A stretch of 64,000 nt of DNA from Streptomyces sp. NBC_01497 (GCF_036250695.1 NZ_CP109427.1:62001-126000); one strand, 5' to 3'; shown: positions 17,455-27,654, counted from the first letter of the stretch. Notes: generated by a model not told the origin, from the sequence alone. Numbers and translations: made by a program.

Positions 17455-18406
17455 CTACGTCATTGCCGGACGTAGCGCTGAACCACTGGGTACCAGCACC
17501 GCTCGGAAGCGCAGGTGGCCGGCAAGCATCTTCTCGTACGCCTGGCTGGCCTGTTCGAGGCGGAACTTTTAGAACATGGGGCGGATATCTTCCGCCACCG
17601 CGAAACCGAATGCCTGCTCCCGGTCCAGGGGCGTCCCGGAGATCAGACCGGTGATGCTGCGTGTGTTCGTGATGAGCTGCAGGGCGTTGAGAGACAGGTT
17701 CTCCTGGGGGATGCCGATCATGACCATCTCCCCTCGGCGCTTGAGGCCCTCGATCGCGCCGGAGACGGCTGCGGCCTCCGTGGTCGTGGAGACGATGAGC
17801 TGCGCTCCGCCGAGTCGGCGTAGTTCCTCGTCGAGGTCCTGGGCCGAGCCGTCGACGAAGTGGTCGGCGCCAAGCCGTCGGTCCAGATCCTCCTTGTCCC
17901 GCCCGCGGGAGACCGCCACCGTGACGAAACCCATTCGTGCGGCCATCTGGATCGACATGTGCCCGACACCACCGATGCCCAGGACGGCCACCACCTCGCC
18001 CGGCCTGGGACCGCTCTTCTGCAGGGCGTTGAAGGCGCTGACTCCCGTGCAGGCGAGCACGGACGTGTCGCGGTCGTCGATCTCGTCGGGGACGCGTGAC
18101 ACGCCGTTGGCCGGGACGACGACCGACTCAGCGCATCCACCGGGATAGGCGACGCCCGGGATGCGGCCCTCAGGGCAATTGTCGCTGTCCCCGGACCGGC
18201 ACGCTTCACAGCGCCCGCAGGACCCCGTGAAAGGGTCGGCCGCGACGCGCTGCCCGACCTCCAGCCGGAGCATCGGAGTGACAGAGCCCGCACGCACCCA
18301 CCGCGATCCGCACCTGGCCCGGAGCGGGCCCCGAGGCACTGGTCGTGGTGACGGTCAACTCCCCTTCGGGCCCGGCAACCCGCACGGCTCGCCTCTGGTC
18401 ACTCAC
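17455..18406 (-). pseudogene. Zinc-dependent alcohol dehydrogenase, deleted and with a premature stop
   Basis: The N-terminus (SDQRRAVRVAGPEGELTVTT, then VGACGLCHSDA with the catalytic cysteine and histidine) starts at ATG 18406. The next 25-30 residues, which should include the GHE zinc site, are missing. Sequence resumes in another frame with LRLEVGQRVAADPFTGSCGR (structural cysteines CGRCEACRSGDSDNC) and the Rossmann motif VLGIGGVGHMSIQMAARMG. EDIRPMF is followed by TAA, after which KFRLEQASQAYEKMLAGHLR continues to a real end near 17455. One deletion/frameshift and one nonsense codon make it non-functional. Confidence 0.75.
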
Positions 18407-18704
18407 AGTGAGGCCTTCCGATCCTGGATGTTCCGCGCCCCGGTCGGTCCCCCGTCGGCTCGTTGGCGAACAGTATGAGCCTAAACCGTGCGTAATGTGA
18501 TTATTCGTGCCTTATATTTACCGCTCGCTTCCTGTATCCACGGGCGTGTCCGACCCCCTCTATGGGTCACGCTGATATCCTCCGGTTCATACCTGATCAT
18601 CATGTTTTGTGCGGCTCTGGCCCGGGCCTCGCCGGACCGTGAGAAAGCCTGCGGCATGCCTCGTGCCGTATCGGTGCATACAGAGCGCAGTGGGATGGAG
18701 CACG

Positions 18705-19517
18705 ATGAAGAGGCAGCTGGACCTGCCCGACGCCCGCATCGTCTTCACCGTCACGGGGAACGGCGAGACGGTGCTGCTCCTGCACGGCGGCTTCTCGCCG
18801 GACTGGTTCACGCCTGTCGCCTCCCGCATGCCGGGATACCAGGTCGTCACGATGCAGCGGACCGGCTACGGGGAAAGCGAGGATCTGACTGGCGGCGCGA
18901 GCGTCGTCGCCTATGCCGACCACGCGGCCGCGGTGGTGCGCGCCGTCGGCACCGAAAGGGCTCACGTGGTCGGGCACTCGGCCGGTGGCGGTGTGGCCCT
19001 GCAGTTGACCAATGCCCATCCCGAGCTGGTGGGCACGCTGGCCCTGCTCGAGACCGCCTTCCCGTACGCCCCTGACGAACCGGCGATGCCCGGCATGCCC
19101 CGCGCGATCGCCGCAGCGAAGGAAGGGAACTACGAGCGGGCCTTCGACGAATTCATGAGCAGCCTGTCTGGGCCGGGCTACCGCGATGTCTTCACCCGCG
19201 AGCTGGGCGAGGCTGGTCTGCACCGAGCTGTCGACAACACCCCGTACTTCTTCGCGGCCGAGGGCCCGGCGTTCGCGGCGTGGTCCTTCGGGCCAGACGA
19301 AATGCGCGCGATCGGCGTTCCCGTGCTACTTGCCGTCGGGGCGGTGGGCGAGCAGCGCAACACCCCGCACCGCGCCCGGGCCGCGCACCTTGCGCGGTAC
19401 ATCCCTGACACCGAGAGCGCGGTCCTGCCCGGCGTCAGCCACAGCCTCCCGTTGGAGGACCCCGACCTGGTCGCCCGGACCATCACCGACTTCGTCTCCC
19501 GCCACCCGCTGTCCTGA
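18705..19517 (+). CDS. Alpha/beta hydrolase
   Basis: The 270-residue cytosolic hydrolase has an oxyanion-hole motif (VLLLHGGFSPDWF), the nucleophile elbow VVGHSAGGGVALQL (serine in GHSAG), an acid-bearing strand around GVPVLLAVGAVGEQ and the catalytic histidine in VLPGVSHSLPLEDPD. ATG 18705 has GGATGGAG just upstream, better than farther upstream starts. The preceding 18.48-18.6 kb contains a locally AT-richer stretch (GTGATTATTCGTGCCTTATA) that probably holds its promoter. The substrate is unknown. It is divergent from a broken alcohol dehydrogenase. Confidence 0.87.
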   Translation: MKRQLDLPDARIVFTVTGNGETVLLLHGGFSPDWFTPVASRMPGYQVVTMQRTGYGESEDLTGGASVVAYADHAAAVVRAVGTERAHVVGHSAGGGVALQLTNAHPELVGTLALLETAFPYAPDEPAMPGMPRAIAAAKEGNYERAFDEFMSSLSGPGYRDVFTRELGEAGLHRAVDNTPYFFAAEGPAFAAWSFGPDEMRAIGVPVLLAVGAVGEQRNTPHRARAAHLARYIPDTESAVLPGVSHSLPLEDPDLVARTITDFVSRHPLS

Positions 19518-19630
19518 ACTGCGCCCCCCTTTGCGGCAGTGTGGATGCCAGGGAAGGGGCCGAGCCGGTGGCGGCGTAGGATTCCAGGCCACCCAGAATC
19601 AGGAATCAGAAACACGCACTGAGCTTGTTC

Positions 19631-20029
19631 TTATCTACCGTCCGCGTCATAGGGCGGGGATTGACGGTTCCAGACGGCGTCTGACCGGCTGACAACCTTC
19701 TGAAGTTCGCGGACACTTCGGGGTAACAGGGCCTGCATCACGGTGCCGAAGAGGGCTCGGGATTCGAGGGGGTTGCCGCAGCAGTACCAATGCACGTTGC
19801 CCCACTCGTAGTCGTGCCACAGATCCCGCTCGGGCTGATGGACGTAGTTCATCCACAGGCCCACAGCTGTGCTGACATCGCCTGGCTGCAGATAGTTGCG
19901 GGTGCGCTCGAGACGGCTGATATCGGACAGTGCACGCGAAGACAGGCCGTCGATGACTGGCTTTGCACCCGTTGTCAGGTGGCTGCCGGGGGCGCCGGCA
20001 CGGATCTGTCCTGGCCGTCTACGCGGCAT
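19631..20029 (-). CDS. Hypothetical protein
   Basis: The 132-residue frame ends in a region with strong coding character: GLWMNYVHQPERDLWHDYEW, GNVHWYCCGNPLESRALFGT and VMQALLPRSVRELQKVVSRS. The last third resembles small Streptomyces proteins of unknown role, with helical RELxKVVxR segments. The first 30 residues (MPRRRPGQIRAGAPG...) look non-natural, so the gene may have lost its 5' end or begin later. No membrane segment is seen. Confidence 0.5.
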   Translation of the reverse strand: MPRRRPGQIRAGAPGSHLTTGAKPVIDGLSSRALSDISRLERTRNYLQPGDVSTAVGLWMNYVHQPERDLWHDYEWGNVHWYCCGNPLESRALFGTVMQALLPRSVRELQKVVSRSDAVWNRQSPPYDADGR

Positions 20030-20289
20030 GGACCTTTCGGTTGGTCGTCACGCCGTACATGGTGCCACGATCTCGAATGGCGTCTCGAACGGATTTGCTC
20101 GCATGGGGATTCGCCGGACGTGGTGGCTGCCTTCGTCTGATCATGTGCTCCGACCAAGGTCCACCTGACCACGACGAAGGCCGTGAGGGTGAGTCTGCTG
20201 CCTGATGCTGTCCGAAAGGAGGCGTTCGCGGAAGCGTCACGCTCGTGCACGGGCGCCGAGTCGGGGCGGATCGACGCGTCGGGGTCGAC

Positions 20290-20632
20290 GTTGGCCGCGG
20301 CCGAACGGCTTCGCCTGAAGCACGTCCGGGCCAACTGCCCCGAAATCGACGCCCTCACCAGGCACGTCCGGTCTTTCGCGACCATGCTCACCGAGCGCCG
20401 GGGCGAACTCCTGCCCGACTGGCTCGCCGCCGTAAGACAAGACGACCTCCCCAGCCTCCACACCCTCGCAGCAGGCATCGACCGCGATCGTGACACCGCC
20501 ACTGCCGGTCTCACCCTCCCCTGGAACTCAGGCGTCGTCGAAGGCCACGTCAACCGCATCAAGGTGCTCAAGCGCCAGTCGTTCGGCCGCGTCGGCTTCG
20601 AACTCCTCCGCAAGCGAGTCCTGCTGGCATGA
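20290..20632 (+). pseudogene. C-terminal fragment of an ISL3-family transposase
   Basis: The frame reads RLRLKHVRANCPEIDALTRH, LTERRGELLPDWLAAVRQDD and ends LPWNSGVVEGHVNRIKVLKR, QSFGRVGFELLRKRVLLA. The SGVVEGHVNRIKxLKRQxFGR signature with its catalytic glutamate is diagnostic for ISL3 transposases. Intact proteins exceed 400 residues; here about 110 remain. No ISL3 inverted repeats were identified around it. Confidence 0.8.
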
Positions 20633-20698
20633 CCGAGGTGCGTCGCGTCACAAACGACGAGCCCGAGTCCTGAACTCGAACAAAACAAACCAAAGGGA

Positions 20699-20965
20699 TC
20701 AGGTGGCGGAGCATTCGTCGATGACGGCGCAGGCGAGGCGGATGCCGCCCATGTAGGTGGAGACACCGTCGTCGCCGTGCATGTGGGGCGCATCCTGGAA
20801 CCACTGCCGCCACAGCCCGCCTTCCTGGAGGAGGCGGCCGGCCCGGTCACCGTGCAGGGCGGAGTCGGTGTAGGCCAGGGCGCCCACGGCCGTCGGCTGG
20901 TCGTAGGCGAGGTCGGGCCGACGCAGGTAGCGATCCAGGTACGTACTCGACGACGAAGTGATCAC
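20699..20965 (-). pseudogene. Fragment resembling the C-terminus of DUF6000-type proteins
   Basis: The segment TYLDRYLRRPDLAYDQPTAV, GALAYTDSALHGDRAGRLLQ, EGGLWRQW is like the LDRYL-R-DL--DQP---GAL----L---RA--FL--GGLW--W pattern of DUF6000 proteins. The upstream portion lies in other frames (THAEGDHFVVEY at about 20.98 kb), suggesting a frameshift. The assignment is from memory of the pattern and is tentative. From 21.0 to 21.5 kb I see no gene. Confidence 0.35.
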
Positions 20966-21475
20966 CCTCGGCGTGCGTCAGCACCTCGGCACGGCGCGCA
21001 CCAACCTCTGCTGAAGCTGCGCGAACCCCTCCTCGATCTTCCGCTCGGTGCTGCCTACCGAACCACCCCACCCACGATGCGACGACACATCGACCAGACG
21101 CTGCCCACCCACAGCCACCGCCGGCCGTCACACCGATCGGCCATACCCACAGCTGTCCGCGGTCGACTGGAACACGGCCGATCGCCCCTGCAGCAGCGGT
21201 CCCTGGTCTACCGTCACCGAACGAGGCGCTGGGGGCTACCGTTGGGTCTTCGCGACCCAGCGTCGAGCATGAGGCCGCCGAAGGCCGTCCGAGCAGTTCA
21301 GCGCCTCGGCCGAACCACCGCGACAGGTCACGGCGCTCGACCGCACCACAAGCGCGGGCAGCGGGCAGCGGCGCCCATGGGAGACGGTCGCAGGGGGCGA
21401 CTTCGACGGACGATCCGAGGGTCCGGGATGCCTGCGGCGACACGCGGCTGAACGCGCGTCCCGTCCGAAACGTCC

Positions 21476-21509
21476 GGGTGGTGGCCCCCGTCACGGGCGG
21501 CCACCACCC
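21476..21509 (-). terminator. Hairpin terminator after the amidase gene
   Basis: GGGTGGTGGCC (21476-21486) pairs perfectly with GGCCACCACCC (21499-21509) across a 12-nt loop, 50 bp beyond the amidase stop. Confidence 0.65.
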
Positions 21510-21558
21510 CTTCAACAGTCGGCGTCAAGTTGCGGCACGACTCGCCCTGTGGGGCGTC

Positions 21559-22965
21559 CTACGCTCCGATCGGGGCGAGGCCGCCCCGGAACTCGTTGGT
21601 CGCCTCATAGGCGCGCCCCACGCGCAGCACCTTCGCCTCGTCCAGCGGGCGCCCGATGAGCTGCATGCCGACGGGCATGCCGGCGCCGTCGTATCCGGCG
21701 GGCAGGCTCAGGGCGGGCACTCCGGTGATGTTGGCGGGCGCGCACAGGCGCAGACATGCGTCGGAGACGGACTCCACGGTGCCATCCGGCCATTCCATGC
21801 TCTGCTGCCCGGACGGGACGGCTGCCATGGGCACGGTGGGAGCGGCGATCACGTCGACCCGGCGGAACAGGTCCGACCACGCCTCGCGCATCATCGTCCG
21901 CGCACGCTGGGCCCGCAGGTAGTCCACCGCGGGAACGAGCGCGCCGGCCTCCAGCACGAGGCGGAGCTCGGGGCTGTAGAGGTCCGGCGTCGCGCGCAGC
22001 ATTTCCTCGTGGTACGCGCTCGCCTCGGGAACCAACAGCCCGGTCCCGACGGCCAGCATGTGACGCGCCATCGGGATCTCGACCTCGACCAGCTCCGCGC
22101 CCAGCTGGGCGAGTTGCTCCACGGCCGCGCGGACGATGGTCTCCACCTCGGCGGTGACGTGGTCGAAGTAGTAGGTGCGCGGCACCCCGACCCTGACGCC
22201 CGCCAGGTCCTGCGGGGCCTCCTCGTCACCGGCCGCGGCGAGCGCCGGGACGGTGACACGGCTCGCCGGGTCCCCCGGGTCGTGTCCCGCGACAGCGGCC
22301 AGTACGAGGGCCGCGTCCCGCACCGTGCGGGTGATCGGGCCGACGTGGTCGAGCGACCAGGAAAGTGAGGTCACTCCGGTCAGGGGGATCAGACCGTACG
22401 TGGGCTTGAGCCCCACCACGCCGTTGAGGGCGGACGGAACACGGACCGACCCGGCCGTGTCCGTGCCCAGCGCGAAGGTGGCCGCTCCCGCGGCGACGGC
22501 CACAGCCGATCCCCCGCTGGATCCGCCGGCGATCCGGTCCTGGTCCCAGGCGTTGTGCGTCTGCGGCGTGATCAGACCGGAGGCGAACTCGTGGGTGTGG
22601 GTCTTGCCGAGGAACACTGCCCCGGCCTCGTCCAGCCGGGCCGCCACGGCGCTGTCCTGTTTCGCGACGTGTCCCGACCGTACTTGGGAACTCGCCGACG
22701 TCGGCAGGCCCTCGACGTCGATCATGTCCTTGAGCGTCATGGGGATGCCGTGCAGCGGGCCGCGCCGGCGGCCGGCGGCGATCTCACGCTCGGCCCGGGC
22801 GGCCGACCTCAGTGCCGTCTCCCCCGCGACGGCGACGTAGGCGCACAACCGGTCGTCGACCGCGGTGAGCCGTTCGAGCACCGACTCGGTCAACTCGACC
22901 GGGGAGAGCTCCCGTCGGGCTATCGCGCCGGACGCGTCCGCGAGGGTCAGCTCAAACGGCTGCAT
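21559..22965 (-). CDS. Amidase (amidase-signature / GatA-like family)
   Basis: The 468-residue hydrolase has the Ser-cisSer-Lys triad of the amidase signature family: Lys in GIPMTLKDMIDVEG near residue 77, and both serines in RIAGGSSGGSAVAVAAGAA near residues 150-175. The C-terminal part (ANITGVPALSLPAGYDGAGM, PVGMQLIGRP) is also typical. It probably cleaves a small amide and is not necessarily part of tRNA amidation, since no gatB is present. ATG 22965 has GGAGAGGAG upstream and overlaps the end of the small upstream gene by 14 bp, so the two are translationally coupled. Confidence 0.88.
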   Translation of the reverse strand: MQPFELTLADASGAIARRELSPVELTESVLERLTAVDDRLCAYVAVAGETALRSAARAEREIAAGRRRGPLHGIPMTLKDMIDVEGLPTSASSQVRSGHVAKQDSAVAARLDEAGAVFLGKTHTHEFASGLITPQTHNAWDQDRIAGGSSGGSAVAVAAGAATFALGTDTAGSVRVPSALNGVVGLKPTYGLIPLTGVTSLSWSLDHVGPITRTVRDAALVLAAVAGHDPGDPASRVTVPALAAAGDEEAPQDLAGVRVGVPRTYYFDHVTAEVETIVRAAVEQLAQLGAELVEVEIPMARHMLAVGTGLLVPEASAYHEEMLRATPDLYSPELRLVLEAGALVPAVDYLRAQRARTMMREAWSDLFRRVDVIAAPTVPMAAVPSGQQSMEWPDGTVESVSDACLRLCAPANITGVPALSLPAGYDGAGMPVGMQLIGRPLDEAKVLRVGRAYEATNEFRGGLAPIGA

Positions 22966-23161
22966 CAGTGCTCTCCTCTCCGGCCGTGTACGAGGCGGCG
23001 GGCCGGGTCTCCCCGAAGTCGAGGCCACGCAGCCCGTCGAGCGCGGAGCTGAACACAGAGGCCACCGCCGCCACGTGCAGGCGGAGGTCCTGCGCCGGCG
23101 GCCGCCCCGCGGTCGCACCGGTACTGTCGGCTTCCGCGGGGACGGGTCCGGCTGTCGTCAT
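22952..23161 (-). CDS. Small AtzG/GatC-like partner of the amidase
   Basis: The 69-residue product begins MTTAGPVPAEADSTGATAGR and contains the helical stretch LRLHVAAVASVFSSALDGLR, then DFGETRPAASYTAGEESTDA. The size, a helix followed by an extended acidic and proline-containing tail, and its place directly upstream of and overlapping an amidase gene, resemble AtzG/GatC-type small subunits that wrap around amidases. The ribosome site GAGAGGG precedes the ATG. The homology is inferred from context and pattern, not certain. Confidence 0.6.
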   Translation of the reverse strand: MTTAGPVPAEADSTGATAGRPPAQDLRLHVAAVASVFSSALDGLRGLDFGETRPAASYTAGEESTDAAV

Positions 23162-23169
23162 CGATGGCC

Positions 23170-25320
23170 CTCTCACTCGTTGGGCGTCGTGTTTTGGAGG
23201 ACGCCTACCGCGGTACGAGGGGCCGGCCACGAGCTCCGGCCCGGCAAAATCCCGCCGCCGAACCGCGGTTGACCCGCGGGTGCGGGTGTGACGTGCGGGT
23301 GGTGTGCCCCGTGTCGCGCACCCGGGCCAGGTTACATCGCCGGCGGGTCGGCGCCGGGTGCGAGGGAGTTCGGCTTTCCGCTCGCGCACGGGCCGGCGCG
23401 TCCCGGCCCCCGGCCTCGGCGCCGGCCCTGGCGGCCTCGGACCGGAGGGCTTCCGGCGGTGCGTCCTCCGGTCTCCGCCGCATGGTTTTCTTGTACGGCC
23501 GCTTTGCTCGGGGGACGGCTTTCGGCTCCCTGTGCCGAGACCTCGAAGGAGGGCCGTTCTTCTCCGCAACTCCCCCAGCCCGCCTCCGGAGAAGGTCAGT
23601 TGGTCTGCACGTCCTACGAGGACGGCGAGGCCCGGTGGGGAGCTGCCTCGAGGAGATCGGAGGCCGCCGGGACGGCGACGTGCTCGTCCTAGAAGACGGC
23701 GGCGTCCGACTCCGTATGGTCGAGGATCCCGAAGGGGACGGCCTGCGCGGCGGGAACACACCTGGGCTCCTGCCCGACGGCCGCCCCGTCCCACCGGTCC
23801 TCGTGCCGGCGGACGTCTCCGTGGCAGCAGCGGGGACGGCCCGTTGACTGGTGGACCGGACCTCGATACCCGGCCGCGGGATCCGGGTCCCGAGAGCCCG
23901 TCTCGGCAAGGTCCTGGCCGATCTGCTGGACGGTGAGTGCGCTCGGGGATCTGGTACAGGACATGGCGCCTACGGTCTGTACCAGGGGGGCGGCGCCCGG
24001 GCTGCTTTCCCCATCCTGCCGTAGGCACGGCGTTTGTCCTTCCCTGCCATGCCCACCACCGACGTGGTTCTGCTGGTCCGCACCTCCTTCGGGGACGAGC
24101 AGGTTTACCGCCCGTTGCAGGCGCTGGCGGTCGACGACCGGCGTTTCGAAGACCTGCTCAATCAGGGACCGGCCATATCAGTGACGGCTCCTCCGACGCC
24201 CGCGACGGGGCCGGCAGCTGCTGCGCTGGTTCGAGGTGGGCTTGTCGTACTCGAACGGCGAACGCCGAGACAACCATCAACGGCTGACGGCTGACGGGGC
24301 CGCAACGGTCGGCGGTAGTCGGCGCCGCGGCACCCCGATGTTGCTGTGCGTGGCGTCGCACTTGGCGTAGGTGCCGTGACCTTGATGGCCGCAGTTCGGA
24401 GATGCCGCTGGAGACGTCGGAGTCGCTGGACTTCATGGTGGCGGCTGCACTCCGGCGCCCCGATGAGCTGATCCGCAGCCAGGTCCGGTGCGGTGAGTCT
24501 GACCACGCACTCGGTCAGCGGGTGGGCGTCCTTCGGTCGGCGGTCCGGCCCAGAGGGCCAGGTGATCGTTCCACGGATCCGGGGGCGGAGCGTCCAGGTC
24601 GAAGTTGGCGGCCTTCAGCAGGCAACCGCCCGGCGGCGTGAGCGTTGTCGTCGAGGACCTCGGCGGCCGTGACGGTGTGGCTGCTTCGACGGGGCTGTGT
24701 TCGTGGCGCTCGCTCGGGAGCGTCTCGGACCTGGTCGGACCGGCACTAGACGGTGCCGTCCCACCCGTAGCCGCCTTGCCGGAACAGGAGCCGGGCCCCC
24801 ACCAGTTGCTGTGCCGGCAGGAGGCGTCGTCCTCTCGGCCAGGAGGACAGTCCGGCCGTGGTGGGGGTGCTATCGACGATCCAGACGAGGTCGCTGCGGA
24901 TCGGGTCGGTCGTGAAAGCCAGCCAGGCGCCGCTCGTGGTGCGGTCCTTGTCCCAGCGGGACCAGGTACTGGCCCCCCTCATGGCGTCCGATCGCTTCGA
25001 CAGCGGCGAGGTCCCCGATCTGGACGCGCTCCGGGCCAGCGGAGCCCTCAGAATCCAGCCCACGACATCCTCCGGCCCCCGGCGAGCCTTGGCGCCGGTG
25101 GCCGCACCGAAGAAGGCCCGCGGCGGACAACTCCGCCTGACACGCCGCCGGACAGCACCGCCCGGGGAAGATCAGTACTGGGCAGTCCGCGGCCCACGAC
25201 TCCTGAACATGCGGGCTTACCAGTCCAGAGGCCGTTGCCCAACCCGGCGGACCGACCACGGCGGCGCTTACGCAGGCGTTTCACTTCACGTCACCGGCTG
25301 AGAACCCATCAGCCCTGGGC
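23170..25320. other. Gene-poor, degenerate stretch
   Basis: About 2.1 kb without an intact gene. Short plausible remnants are 24049-24170 (+), PTTDVVLLVRTSFGDEQVYR followed by LAVDDRRFEDLLNQG, which faintly resembles DUF6924-type proteins, and the reverse-strand piece at 24746-25063. Long frames on both strands elsewhere have low-complexity Arg/Pro/Gly compositions typical of GC-rich non-coding frames. Confidence 0.5.
24746..25063 (-). pseudogene. Remnant of a hypothetical protein
   Basis: A coding-like core reads TWSRWDKDRTTSGAWLAFTT, DPIRSDLVWIVDST and ends LLFRQGGYGWDGTV. The phrases SRWDKDRTT.GAWLAFTTDP and LLFR.GGY.WDG.. recall uncharacterised Streptomyces proteins in which the second phrase continues as WDGTTWYRP. 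Here the reading stops at WDGTV and the N-terminal part changes frame. The function is unknown. Confidence 0.35.
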
Positions 25321-25332
25321 CGGTCTCCGACC

Positions 25333-26046
25333 CTACTTGTCAACAGACGTACGGGGCTGCGCACTGGTGGGTGCGGGCTCGCCTGCGGCGGACCGGATGA
25401 GGGCGAGACCGGTGATCAGAGCCCAGAGGAGGTAGCTGTAGAGGGAGATACGTTCGGCCAGTCCGGTGGGCACCCATCCGTAGGTGAGAGGAATATTGAC
25501 CAGCCCGATGGCCCCCAGGTTGATGCTGACAGTCGAGAACCACCGGGGGAGCCCGAGGGATTCGCGGGAGAGGCCGGTGACTATGGCGAGGGCGTTCCCA
25601 GCGATGATCGAGACGAACGCTCCGATCAGATAGAGCGGGAGGGTCCCGTCGTCGAAGCGCGCTGGGTCGAGAGGGAACACCGCGAACAGGATCAGGGCGG
25701 TCCACTGGGCCACGCCGAGGGATCGGACCGTCCGTTGTTTCCAGCCGGTGAGCCGGTGGCTGACGGCTATACTCGCGGCGGCGACGAGCGTTCCGGCGAC
25801 GACCCACGCGAGGCTCATCAGCCACCACAGCGGAGAGGATATAAGGACGCCGCGGAATTTTCCGGCGAAGGGGCTGCCGAGGAAATTGACGTAGTCATCG
25901 ATGTAGCTGTAGGGACGCCGGTCCCATGCGGCGGCGACGATCGCTTCTGCGATCAGGCTGACAAGGGCTGCGGCGATGAGGGCGGGGCCGGTCCAACGGG
26001 CAATGGCTCGGGACGAGGTCGTCGGGGTAGCCGTGGTGGCGGACAT
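25333..26046 (-). CDS. DUF998 integral membrane protein
   Basis: The 237-residue protein has six or so hydrophobic helices: GPALIAAALVSLIAEAIVAA, SSPLWWLMSLAWVVAGTLVA, SLGVAQWTALILFAVFPLDP, YLIGAFVSIIAGNALAIVTG, TVSINLGAIGLVNIPLTYGW and a final SLYSYLLWALITGLALIRS. The number of helices, the FPLDP after helix 3 and the length match DUF998 proteins of unknown function. ATG 26046 (SATTATPTTSSRAIARW) is chosen because the longer N-terminus to 26163 contains Cys/charged sequence unlike a leader. Location: cytoplasmic membrane. Confidence 0.8.
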   Translation of the reverse strand: MSATTATPTTSSRAIARWTGPALIAAALVSLIAEAIVAAAWDRRPYSYIDDYVNFLGSPFAGKFRGVLISSPLWWLMSLAWVVAGTLVAAASIAVSHRLTGWKQRTVRSLGVAQWTALILFAVFPLDPARFDDGTLPLYLIGAFVSIIAGNALAIVTGLSRESLGLPRWFSTVSINLGAIGLVNIPLTYGWVPTGLAERISLYSYLLWALITGLALIRSAAGEPAPTSAQPRTSVDK

Positions 26047-26385
26047 GGTTGTGCTGATCTCCCTGTCTATCTTTACGGTGAACACGACGTCGGCCATCCG
26101 GTTGCAGGATGCACAGTGCCCTGCGGAGGCCTTTCGCCAATCAAGGACGATGCGGTCTGACACGCTTCGTCCCCGTGAACAACTTTGGCGGAGCCGCGCG
26201 GTGGTCCTGGTCCGGGCTTCGCCGCGGTTGTGAAGAGGACACCAGGGCCAGGTATGTCAGACACTGTTTTTGAACGCCTCGCTGACGGCATTACCGACGA
26301 TTTCTTCGACCCGAAGGGGCCTGGGGACCACCTCGGCAGAGCAGCCGAATGGAGCGCCCTCTATCGCGGCGCCGTGGTGCGAAGA

Positions 26386-27462
26386 TCACGGCGCGAGGAT
26401 GATTTTGCCGAGGTTGGTGCGGCCGGAGGACTCCGACAGTTCCATGGCCGCGGCCGCCTCGCTCAGCGGGAATCGGGCGGCAATCGTCGCGGTGAGTCGG
26501 CCGTCGCGAAGCAGGTCGAAGACGTGTGTGAGGTCGGTGCGCATCCGGGTCCGGAATGCCTCGCGCTTGGCCGAGTCCGGCTTGCCGGCGCCGGCCCAGA
26601 CGTCGTAGAAGCTCGCGTGCCTGTGTGTTGTGGGCAGGTGGTTCCAGAAGGTCAGCTTGGCCAGCAGCGGCAGGAAGTCGAGCAGCACGGGGCGGGTGTC
26701 GTCGAGCGCGGCCGCGATGCTGTACGAGACCAGAGTGCCGGTGCGGTTGAGCAGTCGGTAGGAGAGGGTGACGCTCTTGCCGCCGAGGTGGTCGAACACG
26801 GCGTCCACACCGTCGGGGGCCAGTTCCCGGACGCGGGCCGCCAGCTTGGGGTCCCGGTAGTCGATCGGCTCCGCTCCCAGGGCACGCAGCGCCTCGTGAT
26901 GGCGCGCGCCGGCCGTGCCGATCACGCGGGCTCCGGCGTCCCGAGCGAGTTGTACCAGGACTGAGCCCACGCCGCCGGCGGCGCCCGTTATGAGCACGGT
27001 CTGCCCAGCCCGTACCTTCGCGCTGCGATGCACCATCTGATAGGCGGTCAGTCCGTTGACGATCAGCGTCTCCGCCTCGTCGGGACCAATCCCGTCGGGT
27101 ACTTCCACCAGGTCGGCGGCGGTCAGCAGGGCGGCCGTGGTCCAGCCGCCGGTCTTGGTCAGCGCGGCGACCCGCCGGCCGACCATCGCGCGGTCCACTC
27201 GGGGGCCGACGGCCTCGACGACGCCGACGAGGTCGTAGCCAGGCACGAACGGGAACGCGGGCTGGCCGTAGTAGCGGCCTCGGCGCATCGCACTCTCGGC
27301 GAAGGACACGGCGGTCGACTCGACGCGCACAAGGGCCTGGCCCGCGGCGGGCGCGGGAAGCGCACGCCGGACCAACCGCAGGCCGGACGGCGCGACCTTG
27401 CCCGGGAGCACCACCTCGGTCGCGGTCACAGTGGCCTCGGCAGTTGCCTTCATTTCGGACAT
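26386..27462 (-). CDS. Medium-chain (quinone oxidoreductase-type) dehydrogenase
   Basis: The 358-residue protein has a GroES domain (ALVRVESTAVSFAESAMRRG, FPFVPGYDLVGVVEAVG) and an NADPH-binding domain with VLITGAAGGVGSVLVQLA and GARVIGTAGARHHEALRALG. No structural zinc cysteines are present. The C-terminus (FPLSEAAAAMELSESSGRTN, LGKIIL) is standard. It would reduce an unsaturated carbonyl or quinone. It is transcribed divergently from a TetR-family gene across about 190 bp containing an inverted repeat, so the TetR protein probably controls it. Confidence 0.87.
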   Translation of the reverse strand: MSEMKATAEATVTATEVVLPGKVAPSGLRLVRRALPAPAAGQALVRVESTAVSFAESAMRRGRYYGQPAFPFVPGYDLVGVVEAVGPRVDRAMVGRRVAALTKTGGWTTAALLTAADLVEVPDGIGPDEAETLIVNGLTAYQMVHRSAKVRAGQTVLITGAAGGVGSVLVQLARDAGARVIGTAGARHHEALRALGAEPIDYRDPKLAARVRELAPDGVDAVFDHLGGKSVTLSYRLLNRTGTLVSYSIAAALDDTRPVLLDFLPLLAKLTFWNHLPTTHRHASFYDVWAGAGKPDSAKREAFRTRMRTDLTHVFDLLRDGRLTATIAARFPLSEAAAAMELSESSGRTNLGKIILAP

Positions 27463-27499
27463 GATCGACCTTTCATAGGACCGGGACTGTTCGTCACTC

Positions 27500-27516
27500 A
27501 GTTAATGATCGTAACT
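27500..27516. promoter_or_regulatory. Candidate TetR operator
   Basis: AGTTA-N7-TAACT lies in the divergent promoter region, 38 bp upstream of the dehydrogenase ATG. Related half-sites are CGTAACC near 27546 and AGTTACG near 27594. A second palindrome, GTTGCGCAAC, is at 27604-27613. Confidence 0.4.
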
Positions 27517-27654
27517 CTGCACCGTCCTGTCATCCTGCGTCAATCCGTAACCTGCAGCGGCCCGGCGCTGCGGTCGAACGTGACCTCAAATCAGTTACGT
27601 ACCGTTGCGCAACGTCGCGTCCGTAGAAGTCCTATGGCACGTTACGATGCGACG

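Noticed and set aside
24605..25435. Long plus-strand frame at 24.6-25.4 kb
   Set aside because: Composition is Arg/Pro/Gly-rich with no motif, and it overlaps better reverse-strand coding.
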